Part shown: positions 1 to 8,803 of the stretch, piece after piece
Layout of the letters: each line of letters begins with the position of its first letter
How positions within the stretch are numbered: position 1 is the first letter of the stretch
Origin: Psychrobacter sp. 4Bb
GTDB taxonomy: Bacteria; Pseudomonadota; Gammaproteobacteria; Pseudomonadales; Moraxellaceae
DNA: 64,000 nucleotides
Reading direction: 5' to 3'
Assembly (NCBI RefSeq): GCF_002836735.1
Contig: NZ_PJAS01000052.1
Location: 124,001 to 188,000 of the forward strand
Translations under genes and position numbers: made by a program
Notes under the pieces: generated by a model
What the model was told of the DNA's origin: nothing
The model's input: the letters and a program-made list of their open reading frames with translations, nothing else
Database searches by the model: none

Positions 1-68
1 AGCTGCCTATCTTTGATTGTCATCGTTTGGCGTAGGTTAGTAAGTACGGTAAATTTCGTATTCAAATA
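1..68. other. window edge, no complete gene
   Basis: This is the sequence beyond the xerC stop codon. On the minus strand an ATG at 21-23 opens a frame that runs off the window edge, so it could be the start of the next gene. There is no clear ribosome binding site and too little sequence to name it. Confidence 0.2.
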
Positions 69-1094
69 CTAGTTAGGATTCTTATCATTTTGAGCATGAG
101 TTGCTCGTGGATGGGCGCGATCATAAACCTGTGTTAATTTTGCAAAATCAACGTGGGTATAAATTTGCGTGGTGCTAATATCACTATGCCCGAGCATCTC
201 TTGTACGGCTCGCAAGTCACCACTGCCTGACAGCATATGTGATGCAAAACAATGACGCAATAGATGTGGATACATGTTTTGTGCGATACCTGCGCGAGTA
301 GCAGCAACTTTTAAGCGCTGTTGCACTGCCCGTGTTGATAATCTGGTGCCGAGCTTTTCACTGATGAACAATGCGCTATCCATCTGCTCTACCCATAGGT
401 TACGATGCGGCAAGTATCGACTAATTGCTTCTGCAGCCTTTATCCCTAATGGTACTAGGCGTGTTTTATTCCCTTTACCCGTGACTCGTACCCGTAAATC
501 AGATAAGTCTACATCTGCCATATCGAGTGCGACCAACTCTCCAACGCGCAAGCCACTACTATAGAGCAGCTCAAACATAGCTTTGTCACGTAACCATAAA
601 CGCGCTTGCTCTGGTGTATCAGGCATTTCTTGATCGAGTAGCTGAGTCAGTAAATCGACATCAGCGATAGAAGGCAGCGGTCTAGGACTACGTTTAAGCT
701 GATAGCCAGTGGTTGGGTTGATACGTGCTAGCGCTTCTTCAATCATCCAACCATAAAAATGCCGAATCGCAGACAACTCTTGCTGGACACTGGCAAGCGC
801 CAACTTATCTTCATCAAGACGTTGACTGATGTGCTGGGCCAGTTGCCGTTTATCACAGCGTGTCCACGTTAGACGCTTCCCACGCAAAAATAACGCTAGT
901 TGATTTAAACCAGCGAAATAAGCGGTCAGAGTATGCGGCGAATGGTTGCGCACAGACAATGTATTGAGCCAACGATGCACAGGTGCGAGTAACTCTCGCA
1001 ATGCAGCGTCCGACTCTATAGTGGCGGCCAGCTCAGTAGATAGCCAAGGTGCTGAGCTCGCCGCCTGAGTGTCTTTATTTGTAGACATAACCAT
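69..1094 (-). CDS. xerC: tyrosine recombinase XerC
   Basis: Site-specific tyrosine recombinase that, with XerD, resolves chromosome dimers at dif; acts on DNA in the cytoplasm. The N-terminal SAM-like core-binding domain covers about residues 35-120 and the catalytic domain about 140-325. The full catalytic set is visible: Arg183 (GLRVGEL), Lys207 in the beta hairpin, HLLRH giving His277 and Arg280, His303 in LGHSD and the nucleophile Tyr312. At 341 residues it is about 40 longer than E. coli XerC, mostly at the N terminus. The start at 1094 is supported by AAGGATGG seven bases upstream. It lies 46 bases after dapF, the usual dapF-xerC linkage, and is probably cotranscribed. XerD is the alternative, but the dapF context favours XerC. 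Confidence 0.93.
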   Translation of the reverse strand: MVMSTNKDTQAASSAPWLSTELAATIESDAALRELLAPVHRWLNTLSVRNHSPHTLTAYFAGLNQLALFLRGKRLTWTRCDKRQLAQHISQRLDEDKLALASVQQELSAIRHFYGWMIEEALARINPTTGYQLKRSPRPLPSIADVDLLTQLLDQEMPDTPEQARLWLRDKAMFELLYSSGLRVGELVALDMADVDLSDLRVRVTGKGNKTRLVPLGIKAAEAISRYLPHRNLWVEQMDSALFISEKLGTRLSTRAVQQRLKVAATRAGIAQNMYPHLLRHCFASHMLSGSGDLRAVQEMLGHSDISTTQIYTHVDFAKLTQVYDRAHPRATHAQNDKNPN

Positions 1095-1140
1095 ATTAGA
1101 ACCATCCTTGGCATTTATACGATCGGCCTAACAACAGTTA

Positions 1141-2028
1141 TCAGCCTTCAGCATTGAGTTTAAGGCCCGCTTGTGCCATCAGGCCATCAGGACTAAATAC
1201 GCCTTCATAGACGAAAGCGGTCGGACCCGTCATCGTAACTGAATAGCCTGGCTGCCACTTGATAATCATACTGCCACCATATAGCTGTGCGCGAATTTCC
1301 TCACCCTCATCGAGCCAACCCTCACGTATACCAACGGCTACTGCTGCACACGCGCCTGTACCACAAGCTTGCGTTTCACCCACTCCGCGCTCGTACACAC
1401 GTAGACGAATATGGCGCTGATTCATCACTTGCATAAAGCCTACATTGACGCGGTCTGGAAAGGCAGGATGCGACTCAATTGCCTTGCCTAGAGTCTCAAC
1501 CTCGGCATCGAGTACGTCATCGACTTTTATCACAGCATGCGGATTGCCCATATTGGCAACGTACAGCTGTACCGGCGTACCATTTACATCAAGATGATAG
1601 GTGTTTTGGATTTTGGTCGTCGCTCTTGGGCTAAATGGAATCTCATCTGGCTCAAATTTAGGCTTGCCCATATCGACATCTACCCAACCGTAACGATCAG
1701 TAGTCAGGGAAATAATACCGCTGGCCGTCTCAACGCGTAGACGCTGCTTAAATGACAGTTTACGTGCCTGCACAAAACGCGCGAAACAACGCGCGCCATT
1801 GCCACACTGTTCGACCTCGGTGCCATCAGTATTAAAGATACGATAACTGAAATCGACATCAGGGCGCATCGGTGGCTCAACCACGAGCAGCTGATCAAAG
1901 CCAATACCTAGATGGCGATCGCCCAATAACTGCACCAAATCCTTGGTCAAATCTAAGCGTTGGGTCACTAAATCAATGACCATGAAATCATTACCCAACC
2001 CATGCATTTTAGTAAACTCTATTAGCAT
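1141..2028 (-). CDS. dapF: diaminopimelate epimerase
   Basis: Converts LL-diaminopimelate to the meso form, which feeds both peptidoglycan cross-linking and lysine synthesis by LysA, encoded just upstream. The cofactor-free two-cysteine mechanism is supported by Cys75 in CGNGARC and Cys222 in ACGTGACAA. The N terminus TKMHGLGNDF is typical of the family, and 295 residues is slightly over the usual 275. It sits between lysA and xerC on the same strand. The 330-base gap to lysA holds a terminator and a MITE-like repeat, so dapF-xerC may be transcribed separately from lysA. Confidence 0.97.
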   Translation of the reverse strand: MLIEFTKMHGLGNDFMVIDLVTQRLDLTKDLVQLLGDRHLGIGFDQLLVVEPPMRPDVDFSYRIFNTDGTEVEQCGNGARCFARFVQARKLSFKQRLRVETASGIISLTTDRYGWVDVDMGKPKFEPDEIPFSPRATTKIQNTYHLDVNGTPVQLYVANMGNPHAVIKVDDVLDAEVETLGKAIESHPAFPDRVNVGFMQVMNQRHIRLRVYERGVGETQACGTGACAAVAVGIREGWLDEGEEIRAQLYGGSMIIKWQPGYSVTMTGPTAFVYEGVFSPDGLMAQAGLKLNAEG

Positions 2029-2095
2029 ATCTTTGATGTCCTATCCTATTTTTATGTATGCCTTATCTTAGCACGCTGTCAGATACAATCATAAT
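2029..2095. other. dapF upstream region
   Basis: Short AT-rich stretch between the dapF start and the MITE-like repeat. If lysA transcription stops at its terminator, the dapF promoter should lie here or inside the repeat. No strong consensus promoter was recognised. Confidence 0.3.
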
Positions 2096-2202
2096 AATAC
2101 CAATCCCAAAAAATACGATTAGCGGTGTCAAACTTGTTTAGTCTACAGTGAGTAGTACTTGCACTCGTTTTCCTTGCTACTCTAATTTTTGTGAATGGTG
2201 TT
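2096..2202. repeat. MITE-like dispersed repeat, copy 1
   Basis: About 107 bases, non-coding. The ends form imperfect terminal inverted repeats of about 22 bases (left AATACCAATCCCAAAAA, right reading inward AACACCATTCACAAAAA). The interior matches, in reverse orientation, the element at 42790-42901: both share CGGTGTCA, GTTTAGTCTAC, TAGTACT and TTCCTTG in the same order and spacing. This copy is the more diverged of the two. It sits between lysA and dapF. Confidence 0.7.
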
Positions 2203-2276
2203 GCCTTCAACTAAAGGCATGCCTTCAATTAAAAATCAGCTTTAATTAAAAAACACTTTCCTCAAAATCCAGTCAT

Positions 2277-2308
2277 AAAAAAACCCATTGTCATTATCAC
2301 AATGGGTT
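2277..2308 (-). terminator. lysA intrinsic terminator
   Basis: Perfect 10-base-pair stem (AACCCATTGT 2282-2291 with ACAATGGGTT 2299-2308), followed on the minus strand by a T run (2277-2283). It lies 50 bases past the lysA stop and would end lysA transcription before dapF. Confidence 0.85.
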
Positions 2309-2357
2309 CTCTTCAATCATCAAATACGGCGATAGTTTTGGCTCGTCTTTAATAACC

Positions 2358-3734
2358 TTACTGCGCCTGCCACAATGTTTCATCTGCATATAACGCCTCA
2401 ATCGTTTCGCGCTTGCGAATAAGCTGATGACTATCGCCAGACACCATCACTTCGCTAGCACGTGGGCGTGAGTTATAGTTACTACTCATGGTAAAACCGT
2501 AAGCCCCTGCGCCAGTGATGGCCAACACATCACCTGTTGCCAGTGATAATAGGCGGTCTTTTGCCAAGAAATCACCCGTCTCACAAATCGCGCCAACGAT
2601 ATCCCACGGCTGCGTACCATCCGTATCGATACCGGCATTAGGTAACACACTTGGAATCACGGCCATCTCAGCTTGATATAAAGCAGGACGAATCAAGTCA
2701 TTCATAGCGGCATCAACGATGGCAAAATTTTTATGCTCAGTCGGCTTGAGTACGTCAACTTGGGTCAAAAGCACGCCAGCATTGGCAACGATACTACGAC
2801 CTGGCTCAAAGAACACAGTCAAACCAAGCTCGCTAAGCTTTGGTAACAACGCTTGGGCAAAATCATCGATAGAGACAGGCGTCTCATCGATATAGCGCAC
2901 ACCTAAACCACCGCCCAAATCGATATGTTGCAACTCAATACCTGCGTCACGCAGGCTATGTATCAGCTCAATAACTTTATCTAATGCTGCAACAAATGGC
3001 TCTACTTCAGTCAACTGCGAGCCGATATGACAATCAATACCAACGATGTCGATATGTGATAAATCAGCCGCTTGCTGATAAACCGCTAATGCGTCTTCGT
3101 GAGTGATACCAAACTTGTTGTCTTTGAGACCTGTTGAGATATATGGATGGGTTTTGGCATCGACGTTAGGATTGACGCGTAACGAGATTGGCGCAGGCTT
3201 ATCAAGTGACTTTGCCACGTCATTGATTAAATTCAGCTCGCTGATAGACTCAACATTGAAGCAGCCAATACCTTGAGTCAGCGCATATTCGATATCACTG
3301 TACGTTTTGCCCACACCTGAGAATACCACACGTGATGCTGCGCCACCTGCCGCTAACACACGCATCAACTCACCGCGAGAGACAATATCAAACCCAGCGC
3401 CTGCCTGTGCCAATACACCAAGCACAGCAAGGTTAGAGTTTGCTTTTACGGCATAGCATACCTGATGATTCAGACTGGCAAAGCTATCAGTATAAGCTTG
3501 ATAAACGTCCAATATTGCTTGCTTTGAATACACGTAGCATGGTGTGCCATATTGTTTTGCCAACTCATCGATACTGACCTGCTCCATATACAGCGCATCG
3601 CCGCGATAGCTTAGCGCTGGCAAGTGAGCACTCAACGCTTTCGGGTCAACATACAACCCTTGCTCAGTTTGGATAGTAACGGATTCGCCAGTAGCAGAAT
3701 CGGTCAAGTCAGCAGGTAGTTCAGAATGACTCAT
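2358..3734 (-). CDS. lysA: diaminopimelate decarboxylase
   Basis: PLP enzyme of fold type III that decarboxylates meso-diaminopimelate to L-lysine, the last step of the DAP pathway. The Schiff-base lysine is Lys97 in CYAVKANSN. HIGSQL, GGGLGVRY, EPGRSIVANAG and the CETGD cysteine of the dimer-interface active site are all present. At 458 residues it carries about 30 extra N-terminal residues compared with pseudomonad LysA; the start codon shown is the only early Met before conserved sequence. It follows the small lipoprotein gene lptM, the same order as lppL-lysA-dapF in Pseudomonas, and is closed by the terminator at 2277-2308. Confidence 0.97.
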   Translation of the reverse strand: MSHSELPADLTDSATGESVTIQTEQGLYVDPKALSAHLPALSYRGDALYMEQVSIDELAKQYGTPCYVYSKQAILDVYQAYTDSFASLNHQVCYAVKANSNLAVLGVLAQAGAGFDIVSRGELMRVLAAGGAASRVVFSGVGKTYSDIEYALTQGIGCFNVESISELNLINDVAKSLDKPAPISLRVNPNVDAKTHPYISTGLKDNKFGITHEDALAVYQQAADLSHIDIVGIDCHIGSQLTEVEPFVAALDKVIELIHSLRDAGIELQHIDLGGGLGVRYIDETPVSIDDFAQALLPKLSELGLTVFFEPGRSIVANAGVLLTQVDVLKPTEHKNFAIVDAAMNDLIRPALYQAEMAVIPSVLPNAGIDTDGTQPWDIVGAICETGDFLAKDRLLSLATGDVLAITGAGAYGFTMSSNYNSRPRASEVMVSGDSHQLIRKRETIEALYADETLWQAQ

Positions 3735-3881
3735 ATAAACATCTCTAATATAATCAGATTATCAAGGGTGAAATTTAAATTTAGGTAGCAAAGCTATTTA
3801 GCCATAACAGAATCGATGGTTAGTTAAGCAGTCAATTAAACTGTTAATTAACAAGCACCTAACCACTAACTATTGGCTCAG

Positions 3882-3941
3882 CTTAGTGATTATTAGCCTA
3901 GCAACTATTAGTCTAGTAATTAATAGCTTAGCAATTAATAG
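3882..3941. repeat. 15-bp tandem repeat, four units
   Basis: Four consecutive 15-base units: CTTAGTGATTATTAG, CCTAGCAACTATTAG, TCTAGTAATTAATAG and CTTAGCAATTAATAG, at 3882, 3897, 3912 and 3927. The last unit runs into the 3' end of the lptM gene and supplies its stop codon. More degenerate TTAA-rich sequence continues toward lysA. Confidence 0.8.
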
Positions 3942-4249
3942 TCGTTGGGGTCAGTACTAGGCTCAGGCAGTACCATTTTCTCTTCTAGGTAGCGGTTTTT
4001 TTGATAGTTATCATCGTCGATACCCGCAAAGGCTGCATCTTGTGGATGGCTAGTACTATCCAGTACAGACACACTGCCCTCTATCGTTTGACTACTAGAG
4101 TCTGCCAGATATAGATCGCCTTTTTGCCCGCAGCCTGACAATCCTAGCATAACCGCACTGCCAATAAATAAAGTGGCAACAGCCTGACGACTGGTACGAG
4201 CGAACGAGCTAGCATGCTTGGCTGCTGAGGGGCTGTGTATAGTAGACAT
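3935..4249 (-). CDS. lptM: small outer-membrane lipoprotein, LptM/LppL-like
   Basis: A 104-residue protein with a long signal peptide ending in the lipobox LSGC (Cys40), directly followed by GQKGDLYL. That short motif is the hallmark of the LptM (YifL/LppL) family, which in E. coli assists maturation of the LptDE lipopolysaccharide translocon. The rest is acidic and probably disordered, and longer than in E. coli. It leads the lysA-dapF-xerC block, matching pseudomonad lppL-lysA-dapF order. The LptDE role is inferred from the family; the lipoprotein call is read directly from the sequence. Confidence 0.8.
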   Translation of the reverse strand: MSTIHSPSAAKHASSFARTSRQAVATLFIGSAVMLGLSGCGQKGDLYLADSSSQTIEGSVSVLDSTSHPQDAAFAGIDDDNYQKNRYLEEKMVLPEPSTDPNDY

Positions 4250-5049
4250 ATAATAGATAACCTGTGAGCTTACGACGGCATAATGGCATTAGTAAATCGT
4301 GATAAATAAAAACAAACGGACAGCAAAACCAGCAGTTAAAGCACTGCCGTTATGACCATTTTCATCATAGCATTATTACATAAAGCTGTACGGATACTGA
4401 ATATGATTGGTGAATAAATTTGCGTGATGTTGGATATTTTCTAGAACATTAGTCGAATTTTTATAGTAATATCGTCTGCGAGTTTAGATATGGATGTATG
4501 TCATATGGGTGCCTCGACAATATTTCTTACAATTTTGTGAGTCATAGCCTTACTATGTCGCCCATATAAGTTATCCATTTATAGTTCTATAACTCATTGA
4601 ATGTAATTGATTTATTTCATATTTAGCCATTTATTAATCACACATTTTAAACCTTGCCCCTGTCGTGGTGCAGAAACAAAAATGTGTTACATTATATTCC
4701 CAGTTTGCGGCGGCAATAGGATGCTAGCCTGAGATGCATACGCATTACCTCATAAGCATGGATGCATAGCACTGTCAAACAGTAGCCCAAGTATAAACAA
4801 AATGGCCAATATGCTTGCTTGATATTATTAGTATATATAGCTGATTTTTATTTACTCGACGGTTATCAACTTCATCAATTCCATATAATAATGACATCAC
4901 ATCTCAGTGACCTTTACTACAGCACTTGAGATATCAGCGATGTAGCATTTGATGCTAATAAAACAGGACGTGGCAATAGACGTCTTTTTTGTATCGAACG
5001 AACGATATAATTGATTTGCCCTTTATAAAAACCAATCTAAGGATAGAGT
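4250..5049. other. 800-base intergenic region
   Basis: Divergent region between lptM (minus) and ackA (plus). No frame with coding character and no structured RNA was recognised. It is AT-rich and holds a short inverted repeat AATGT-GTT-ACATT near 4680 and a TATAAT at 5006-5011, whose -35 is not convincing. In some related genomes a frataxin gene (cyaY) sits opposite lptM; none is visible here. Confidence 0.4.
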
Positions 5050-6282
5050 ATGAGCGCCAACCTAAGCACCACTTTTGATGATAAGAATAGCGAAACATCA
5101 ACCCTAACCAGCCCCACTTTAGTCCTCAACTGCGGTTCGTCTTCTATCAAATACGCGTTGATCAGCGATGACAACTCTACTCGTATCACCGGTCTTGCCG
5201 AAAACTTAGGTCTCGATACAGCCCGTATCAAACACACCACGCTAAATGGCGATAAGTTAGAAATCTCTATTCCTGGGGGTAGTCACAAACTTGCCCTGCA
5301 AAAAATCCTAGAGCTATTAGAGCAATATCATTTCATCGCAGTCGGGCACCGTGTGGTACATGGCGGCCGTGAATACTCTCAAGCCGTTCGCGTTGATCAG
5401 CATGCGTTAGAGGAAGTGAAACGCCTAAAAATCTTGGCTCCACTCCATAATCCTGCAAATGCTTTGGGTATTGAAGCGGTTCAAGCTATTTATCCTGATA
5501 TTCCACAAGTTGTGGTATTTGACACCGCCTTTCACCAAACTATGCCACCGGTCGCCTTCCGCTATGCGTTGCCAAAATATCTATACGAAGAGCACAAAAT
5601 CCGTCGTTATGGCTTCCATGGTACATCTCATGCATACGTCTCAGAACGTGCTAGCCAGGTTACTGAAGCAAAAGGTCCTCATGGCTGGATAACCGCACAT
5701 CTAGGCAATGGTTGCTCAGCAACTGCCGTATATGATGGCAAAAGTCTCGATACCAGCATGGGTCTGACCCCACTTGAGGGACTGATGATGGGCACACGTA
5801 GCGGCGATGTCGACCCAAGCTTACATATGCATCTGAAACGTCAGCTCGGTATTAGTCTAGAAGAAACGGATAAGATGCTAAATAGTGAAAGCGGTCTGCT
5901 TGGTATTTCTGGCCTATCAAATGATTTGCGTACTATTGAACAAGCTGCGAGCGAAGGCCATAAAGATGCGCAGCTCGCCATCGAGATGTTCTGCTACCGC
6001 GCTGGTAAATACCTCGCCAGCTTAAGCTGTGCACTGCCTGAATTTACCGGTATTGTTTTCACTGGTGGTATTGGCGAAAACTCTGTCACCACGCGCGCAA
6101 GTATTTTAGCCGTCATGCGTCATTTCGGCATCAAGATGGACGCTGAAAAGAACGCTGGATTGTACGGTGGCCAAGAAGGCAGCTTCCAAGCAGAAGGTAG
6201 CAGTGTCGAGCTGTGGGTTATTCCTACAGATGAAGAATACCGCATCGCTCAAGAGACTCGTCAAGCATTGAACTTAGTATAA
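5050..6282 (+). CDS. ackA: acetate kinase
   Basis: Interconverts acetate plus ATP and acetyl phosphate plus ADP; with Pta it forms the reversible acetate-acetyl-CoA route. The ASKHA-fold signatures are present: NCGSSSIKY near the N terminus, HRVVHGG, VFDTAFHQTMP, RRYGFHGTSH, HLGNGCS and FTGGIGENS near the C terminus. At 410 residues it is slightly long, with about 20 Ser/Thr-rich residues before the first strand. AAGGA lies seven bases before the ATG. pta follows after 153 bases on the same strand, so the two are likely cotranscribed. Confidence 0.98.
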   Translation: MSANLSTTFDDKNSETSTLTSPTLVLNCGSSSIKYALISDDNSTRITGLAENLGLDTARIKHTTLNGDKLEISIPGGSHKLALQKILELLEQYHFIAVGHRVVHGGREYSQAVRVDQHALEEVKRLKILAPLHNPANALGIEAVQAIYPDIPQVVVFDTAFHQTMPPVAFRYALPKYLYEEHKIRRYGFHGTSHAYVSERASQVTEAKGPHGWITAHLGNGCSATAVYDGKSLDTSMGLTPLEGLMMGTRSGDVDPSLHMHLKRQLGISLEETDKMLNSESGLLGISGLSNDLRTIEQAASEGHKDAQLAIEMFCYRAGKYLASLSCALPEFTGIVFTGGIGENSVTTRASILAVMRHFGIKMDAEKNAGLYGGQEGSFQAEGSSVELWVIPTDEEYRIAQETRQALNLV

Positions 6283-6435
6283 GACGATTGATTATAATGC
6301 CTAGCGCTTATCGTTCTAGACGCTTATAAAAAGCTGAAAACAAATAAGATAAAGTGCTTGGCGTTTTTATACTGCATTTTTCATGCTGCTCAAAATGACT
6401 CGACGTCTAAAATAAAATAAATTGTAGGACATATT

Positions 6436-8583
6436 ATGCAAACCATTTTACTTGTTCCCATTAGTCGCGGTATCGGTGTGACATCAGCCGCACTAGGGCT
6501 AATCCGTGCCTTTGATTATAACGGTATCAAAGCGGGCTTTATGAAGCCGTTTTTGCAAGATGATACGCTAGACAAACAGCACAGCTTAGACAGCTCAAGC
6601 GCATTGACCATGCACGCATTTGGCCTAAATCCACCTGACTCTATCAGCCGTCAACACGTCGAGCGTATGCTAGGCGATGACAATCTTGATGACTTGATGG
6701 AAGAAGTGATTGCCAATTTTCATACGATCGATGATGGTCATGACGTGATTATCTGTGAAGGTCTGGTGCCAACCACTGAGACCTCTTATGCTTCACAAAT
6801 CAACCGTGCACTTGCCCACGCGCTCGATGCCAAGATTATATTTGTCAGTACTGCTGATATCAGTAAACCTGCTTATTTAGCAGATAAACTGGATGTCCAT
6901 GCTCGTGAGTTTGGCGGTGTCATCGATTCACGGACGCTAGGCGTGATATTGATGCGGGTACAAAACGTGCCGAACACGTTTGACAATCAACCTGTCGCGC
7001 CGGGTGAGGCCGTTGTCAGCTTAGATCCGAACTTCCTACAAGAGGTTCAGCGTCTATCGCCTTCGTTCAATACCGAAGTATTCCGCCTTATCGGGGTGGT
7101 GCCTTTTAGTGACTCCCTATCTGTGCCACGCACATGGGATATCGCGACTGAGCTCGATGCGACTTGGCTAAATGTTGGTGAAGCAAAGACACGTCGTATC
7201 AATCGTATCAGCTTAACCGCTCGTTCAGTGGCGCGCGTCAATGAAGTCTTTAAGCGTGGTACGTTAATGGTCGTGCCTGGCGATCGTGATGACTTACTGT
7301 TAGCCGCTGGATTAGCCTGTATCAATGGAATTCCATTGGCAGGTCTAGTATTAACAGGTGGTATCACTCCAAGCGATACAGTTGCTGAGCTTTGGCAGTC
7401 AGCGCTCAAAACTGGCATACCTGTCATGAGTGTCGAAAGCGACAGCTACGAGACGGTACAGAGCCTGATGCATATGAGTTCTGAGATTCCAAGTGATGAT
7501 ACAGAACGTGCTGATGAAGTGGCTCGTTATGTGGCGGCGCATTTGGATCTGAGCTGGATTAAAGAATACTTCAGCCGCAATCATGAGCCGCGTCTGTCAC
7601 CATCAGCATTTCGCCATCAATTGGTCAAAAAATCACAACACGCTAAGAAACGCATTGTACTGCCAGAAGGCGCTGAACCACGTACAGTCGAAGCGGCCTG
7701 TATCTGTCAGAGTCGCGGTATCGCCAACTGCGTATTACTTGCTAAACGTAGTGACGTTGAGCAAGTGGCTAAAAACCGTGATCTAACGCTACCTGAAGGG
7801 TTAGAGATCATCGATCCTGATAACCTCGATATGAGCAAATATATCGCCGCTGTCGTAGAGCGCCGTAAAGGCAAAACCACTGCGGAAGTCGCTGCTGAAT
7901 ACCTAAAAGACACGGTCTATTTGGGTACTATCATGCTCCAACTAGACGAAGTCGACGGTCTGGTCTCAGGTGCGATTCATACCACTGCCAATACAGTACG
8001 TCCAGCATTCCAGTTGATCAAGACCGCGCCGCAATATTCGCTCGTGTCGTCAGTGTTCTTTATGCTGTTGCCTGAGCAAGTGGTCGTCTATGGTGACTGT
8101 GCGATCAACCCAGATCCTAACGCTGAAGAGCTGGCTGAGATTGCTATTCAATCAGCACAGTCTGCTGCTGCCTTTGGTATCGATCCAAAAGTTGCGATGA
8201 TCAGCTACTCTACTGGCTCATCAGGCGCAGGCGCGGATGTCGAAAAAGTCGCCCGTGCAACTCAAATCGTTCGTGAGCGCGCACCAGACCTCAAGGTCGA
8301 CGGCCCGCTACAGTATGATGCGGCGTCTGTCATGAGCGTCGGTAAGCAAAAAGCGCCTGACTCACCTGTCGCTGGACAAGCCAACGTCTTTATCTTCCCT
8401 GATCTCAACACTGGTAACACGACGTATAAAGCAGTACAGCGTAGTGCCAACGTCGTCAGTGTCGGCCCTATGCTACAGGGCTTGAATAAACCCGTGAATG
8501 ATTTATCACGTGGTGCCTTGGTCGATGATATCGTCTATACCATCGCGTTAACTGCCATTCAAGCTTATAGCGATTTGATTTAA
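6436..8583 (+). CDS. pta: phosphate acetyltransferase, long form
   Basis: Transfers acetyl between CoA and phosphate, partner of AckA. The 715-residue, three-part architecture is that of proteobacterial long Pta: an N-terminal P-loop-like (BioD-like) domain starting VPISRGIGVTSAALG, a central DRTGG domain about residues 225-340, and the C-terminal catalytic PTA_PTB domain from about 390 (KKRIVLPEGAEPRT, SYSTGSSGAG, DGPLQYDAA, FPDLNTGN). The N-terminal part has a regulatory role in E. coli. A terminator follows 37 bases after the stop, closing an ackA-pta unit. Confidence 0.98.
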   Translation: MQTILLVPISRGIGVTSAALGLIRAFDYNGIKAGFMKPFLQDDTLDKQHSLDSSSALTMHAFGLNPPDSISRQHVERMLGDDNLDDLMEEVIANFHTIDDGHDVIICEGLVPTTETSYASQINRALAHALDAKIIFVSTADISKPAYLADKLDVHAREFGGVIDSRTLGVILMRVQNVPNTFDNQPVAPGEAVVSLDPNFLQEVQRLSPSFNTEVFRLIGVVPFSDSLSVPRTWDIATELDATWLNVGEAKTRRINRISLTARSVARVNEVFKRGTLMVVPGDRDDLLLAAGLACINGIPLAGLVLTGGITPSDTVAELWQSALKTGIPVMSVESDSYETVQSLMHMSSEIPSDDTERADEVARYVAAHLDLSWIKEYFSRNHEPRLSPSAFRHQLVKKSQHAKKRIVLPEGAEPRTVEAACICQSRGIANCVLLAKRSDVEQVAKNRDLTLPEGLEIIDPDNLDMSKYIAAVVERRKGKTTAEVAAEYLKDTVYLGTIMLQLDEVDGLVSGAIHTTANTVRPAFQLIKTAPQYSLVSSVFFMLLPEQVVVYGDCAINPDPNAEELAEIAIQSAQSAAAFGIDPKVAMISYSTGSSGAGADVEKVARATQIVRERAPDLKVDGPLQYDAASVMSVGKQKAPDSPVAGQANVFIFPDLNTGNTTYKAVQRSANVVSVGPMLQGLNKPVNDLSRGALVDDIVYTIALTAIQAYSDLI

Positions 8584-8620
8584 TCGCTATAAGACTCACT
8601 CATTAAAGTCCTATACAAAG

Positions 8621-8649
8621 CCGACTATCATTATGATGGTCGGTTTTTT
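8621..8649 (+). terminator. pta intrinsic terminator
   Basis: A 10-bp stem with one G-T pair (CCGACTATCA with TGATGGTCGG) and a three-base loop, then a run of six T. It ends the ackA-pta unit. Confidence 0.85.
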
Positions 8650-8803
8650 ATTGGTACTGTGGGGTCAGACAATGGTGACAGATGCTCGTCTGCCCTCTAC
8701 AATAGCGCTATCATCAAATTATTTACCCTAAAAAGGCCAGCCAGTAAAAGAGCAATGTGCATCAACGACCACATGCGCCCTATCTACTTTGATACATTTA
8801 TTT

